A stretch of DNA of 64,000 bases from Bradyrhizobium sp. SZCCT0231 (GTDB lineage: Bacteria > Pseudomonadota > Alphaproteobacteria > Rhizobiales > Xanthobacteraceae): contig NZ_JAFCKP010000001.1 in the NCBI RefSeq assembly GCF_018130245.1, positions 1,054,001 to 1,118,000 on the forward strand, given 5' to 3'. The translations under genes were made by a program, and so were the position numbers. The notes beneath the pieces are model-generated. The model was not told where the DNA came from. It saw only the letters and a program-made list of their open reading frames with translations, and ran no database searches. Of the stretch, positions 62,863 through 64,000 are shown one piece after another. Within the stretch, counting starts at the first letter, position 1. Every line of letters starts with the position of its first letter.

Positions 62863-64000
62863 TCAGCCGTACAGATACCCGACCGGCTTGCCTTCGGTGC
62901 GCAGGGGACGCACGTCCCTTTGCGTGATGATCTGACCGGCGAGGCCGTCGATCTCGTCGCGCTGCGTCGCGGTCCAGCTGCGCAGCTCGTTCATGCCCTT
63001 GAGCAGGCCGAGCCGCAGGACCTGGGTGTTTTCGCCGACACCCGTGAGGCTGATGGACTCCTTGCCCGCCGTCACCACGTCGCCGGCAGAGAGTTCAAAG
63101 CTCTCGCCGGACTTCTTCTTGAACTCGGCCGTGCCGCGAATGACGCGATAGATCACGACCTCGCCCTTCGCAAAACAGGTCGCGTCCGCTGCGGCAGACG
63201 TGCTCTTTGGCAAGAGTGCGTGGCCACGCGGGTCGGTCGCGATGATGTGGCCGGTAACGAGATGGCCGCTCGGAATCTCGATGCCGATATCGCGCACATA
63301 AACCGGCAGGGTCGATTTGACGGAGCCATCGGCGAGCGGCTTGAACAGCGCGTCCAGCGCCAGGGGATCCTGCAGCCAGAATCCGGCATCGGCCGGGCGG
63401 TCATGCAGCGGATGGCTCCAGGCCACGCGCGGCGTTTCGTCCTCATTGATCTGATCCGGACCGACAATGGTCGGATTCGGAAAGGTGGTGGGATCGGTGA
63501 TGAAGGCTTCGAGGAATTTGCCGGAATAGCCCATCGAGATCGGATCGGGCACCACCGTCTGCGGCGTCTTCAAATTCTCTTCGGTCGACAGGCCCGACCA
63601 GGTGTAGAACAGCTGGCGATGCACGATCGCGCTTTGCAGCATCACCGCGCCCGGGCCGACATTGTACCAGCGGCCGTCATAGTCGAAGGTGAACGCGCCC
63701 GAGGTGACCAGCACGAGCTGGAAGCCGCCCGGCGGCAGATGCAGATGGAAATCGGTGGGGCCGGTGTCGGGCCGGTAGATCGGCAGATTGGTCGCGACCT
63801 CGTGCAGGAGGAAGGTTTCGTTGTTGGCGTGGAAGCCTTCGTTGGCGCGGTTGTAGAGGGCTTGAGGGCGGTAGGTCGCCTCGAACTTCGCATTCTTGTC
63901 GCGATCGATCGCCACGAAGTCCTGATCGTTGAGGCGCAGCCGGGCGCCGTTCGGATGGGTGAGACCGGTGAACTTGATATCTCCGGCAGCATGCACGTTC
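62863..64000 (-). CDS. Cupin-like protein (5'-truncated by window edge)
   Basis: At least 377 residues; the frame is open to the window edge, and the first in-window start (GTG 63996) may not be the true one. Two cupin-like halves: one around HLHLPPGGFQLVLVTSGAFT with FDYDGRWYNVGPGAVML, one around GEVVIYRVIRGTAEFKKKSG and LSAGDVVTAG. Metal-binding His/Glu motifs are not obvious in either. I do not recognise a specific function; double-domain dioxygenase-like or binding proteins are possible. Confidence 0.65.
   Translation of the reverse strand, partial: NVHAAGDIKFTGLTHPNGARLRLNDQDFVAIDRDKNAKFEATYRPQALYNRANEGFHANNETFLLHEVATNLPIYRPDTGPTDFHLHLPPGGFQLVLVTSGAFTFDYDGRWYNVGPGAVMLQSAIVHRQLFYTWSGLSTEENLKTPQTVVPDPISMGYSGKFLEAFITDPTTFPNPTIVGPDQINEDETPRVAWSHPLHDRPADAGFWLQDPLALDALFKPLADGSVKSTLPVYVRDIGIEIPSGHLVTGHIIATDPRGHALLPKSTSAAADATCFAKGEVVIYRVIRGTAEFKKKSGESFELSAGDVVTAGKESISLTGVGENTQVLRLGLLKGMNELRSWTATQRDEIDGLAGQIITQRDVRPLRTEGKPVGYLYG

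Overview
The window is high-GC alphaproteobacterial chromosome, most likely Bradyrhizobium or a close relative. The evidence is the gene content (TRAP binding proteins with Tat signals, a BTLCP peptidase, a DUF1289 protein, a CtrA-like site), frequent GTG/TTG starts, dense ATGA operon overlaps and a CCTTCTCCC...GGGAGAAGG intergenic palindrome. No rRNA, tRNA, CRISPR array or intact insertion sequence was found. Species assignment is inference.

Layout. (1) 1-8420: 3' part of a giant surface protein built from GLUG, YDG and MBG repeats, followed convergently by a BTLCP (LapG-like) cysteine peptidase. (2) 10223-20255: one operon encoding a two-ATPase sugar/polyol ABC importer, a PEP-dependent dihydroxyacetone kinase (DhaL, DhaK) and its phosphorelay as three separate genes (EIIA-type DhaM, HPr, enzyme I), plus a small HTH-like protein. 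It lies between two copies of a ~52-bp direct repeat and has a perfect inverted-repeat operator upstream. (3) 20846-39231: a complete catecholate siderophore locus of enterobactin type. The gene order is O-methyltransferase, entC, entE, entB (isochorismatase only), free aryl carrier protein, entF-like NRPS with a serine code, entA, esterase, AraC activator, TonB-dependent receptor, second esterase, and a binding protein/permease/ATPase importer. A decayed, internally deleted copy of the AraC-receptor locus lies at its left edge, so the biosynthetic genes are bracketed by a duplication. (4) 39748-47642: housekeeping genes (dusA, retropepsin-like protease, DUF1289, cell-cycle-type histidine kinase with a CtrA-like site, CitMHS-type antiporter, hydroxyisobutyrate dehydrogenase family, VOC protein, Mrp/ApbC). 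(5) 47847-57742: two paralogous TRAP binding proteins, with the TRAP permease pair 5-7 kb away on the other strand. Between them are a YunG-like protein, small ORFs, a cysteine-rich MarR regulator, an OmpR/HK pair, a ParD/ParE pair with a shortened toxin, and a peptidase remnant between palindromic repeats. (6) 57914-64000: moaA, gph, rpiA, a DUF2059 protein, gor and a partial cupin gene.

How the genes work together. In region 2 the importer probably brings in a polyol or triose, and PEP phosphate flows EI to HPr to DhaM to DhaL-ADP to dihydroxyacetone bound on DhaK. In region 3 chorismate becomes 2,3-dihydroxybenzoate (EntC, B, A), is activated by EntE, loaded on the carrier protein and joined to serine on the NRPS, whose thioesterase should release a tri-lactone. 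The receptor and ABC importer recover the ferric complex and the two esterases probably open it. The methyltransferase suggests a modified product. No phosphopantetheinyl transferase, MbtH-like protein or exporter is visible in the window.
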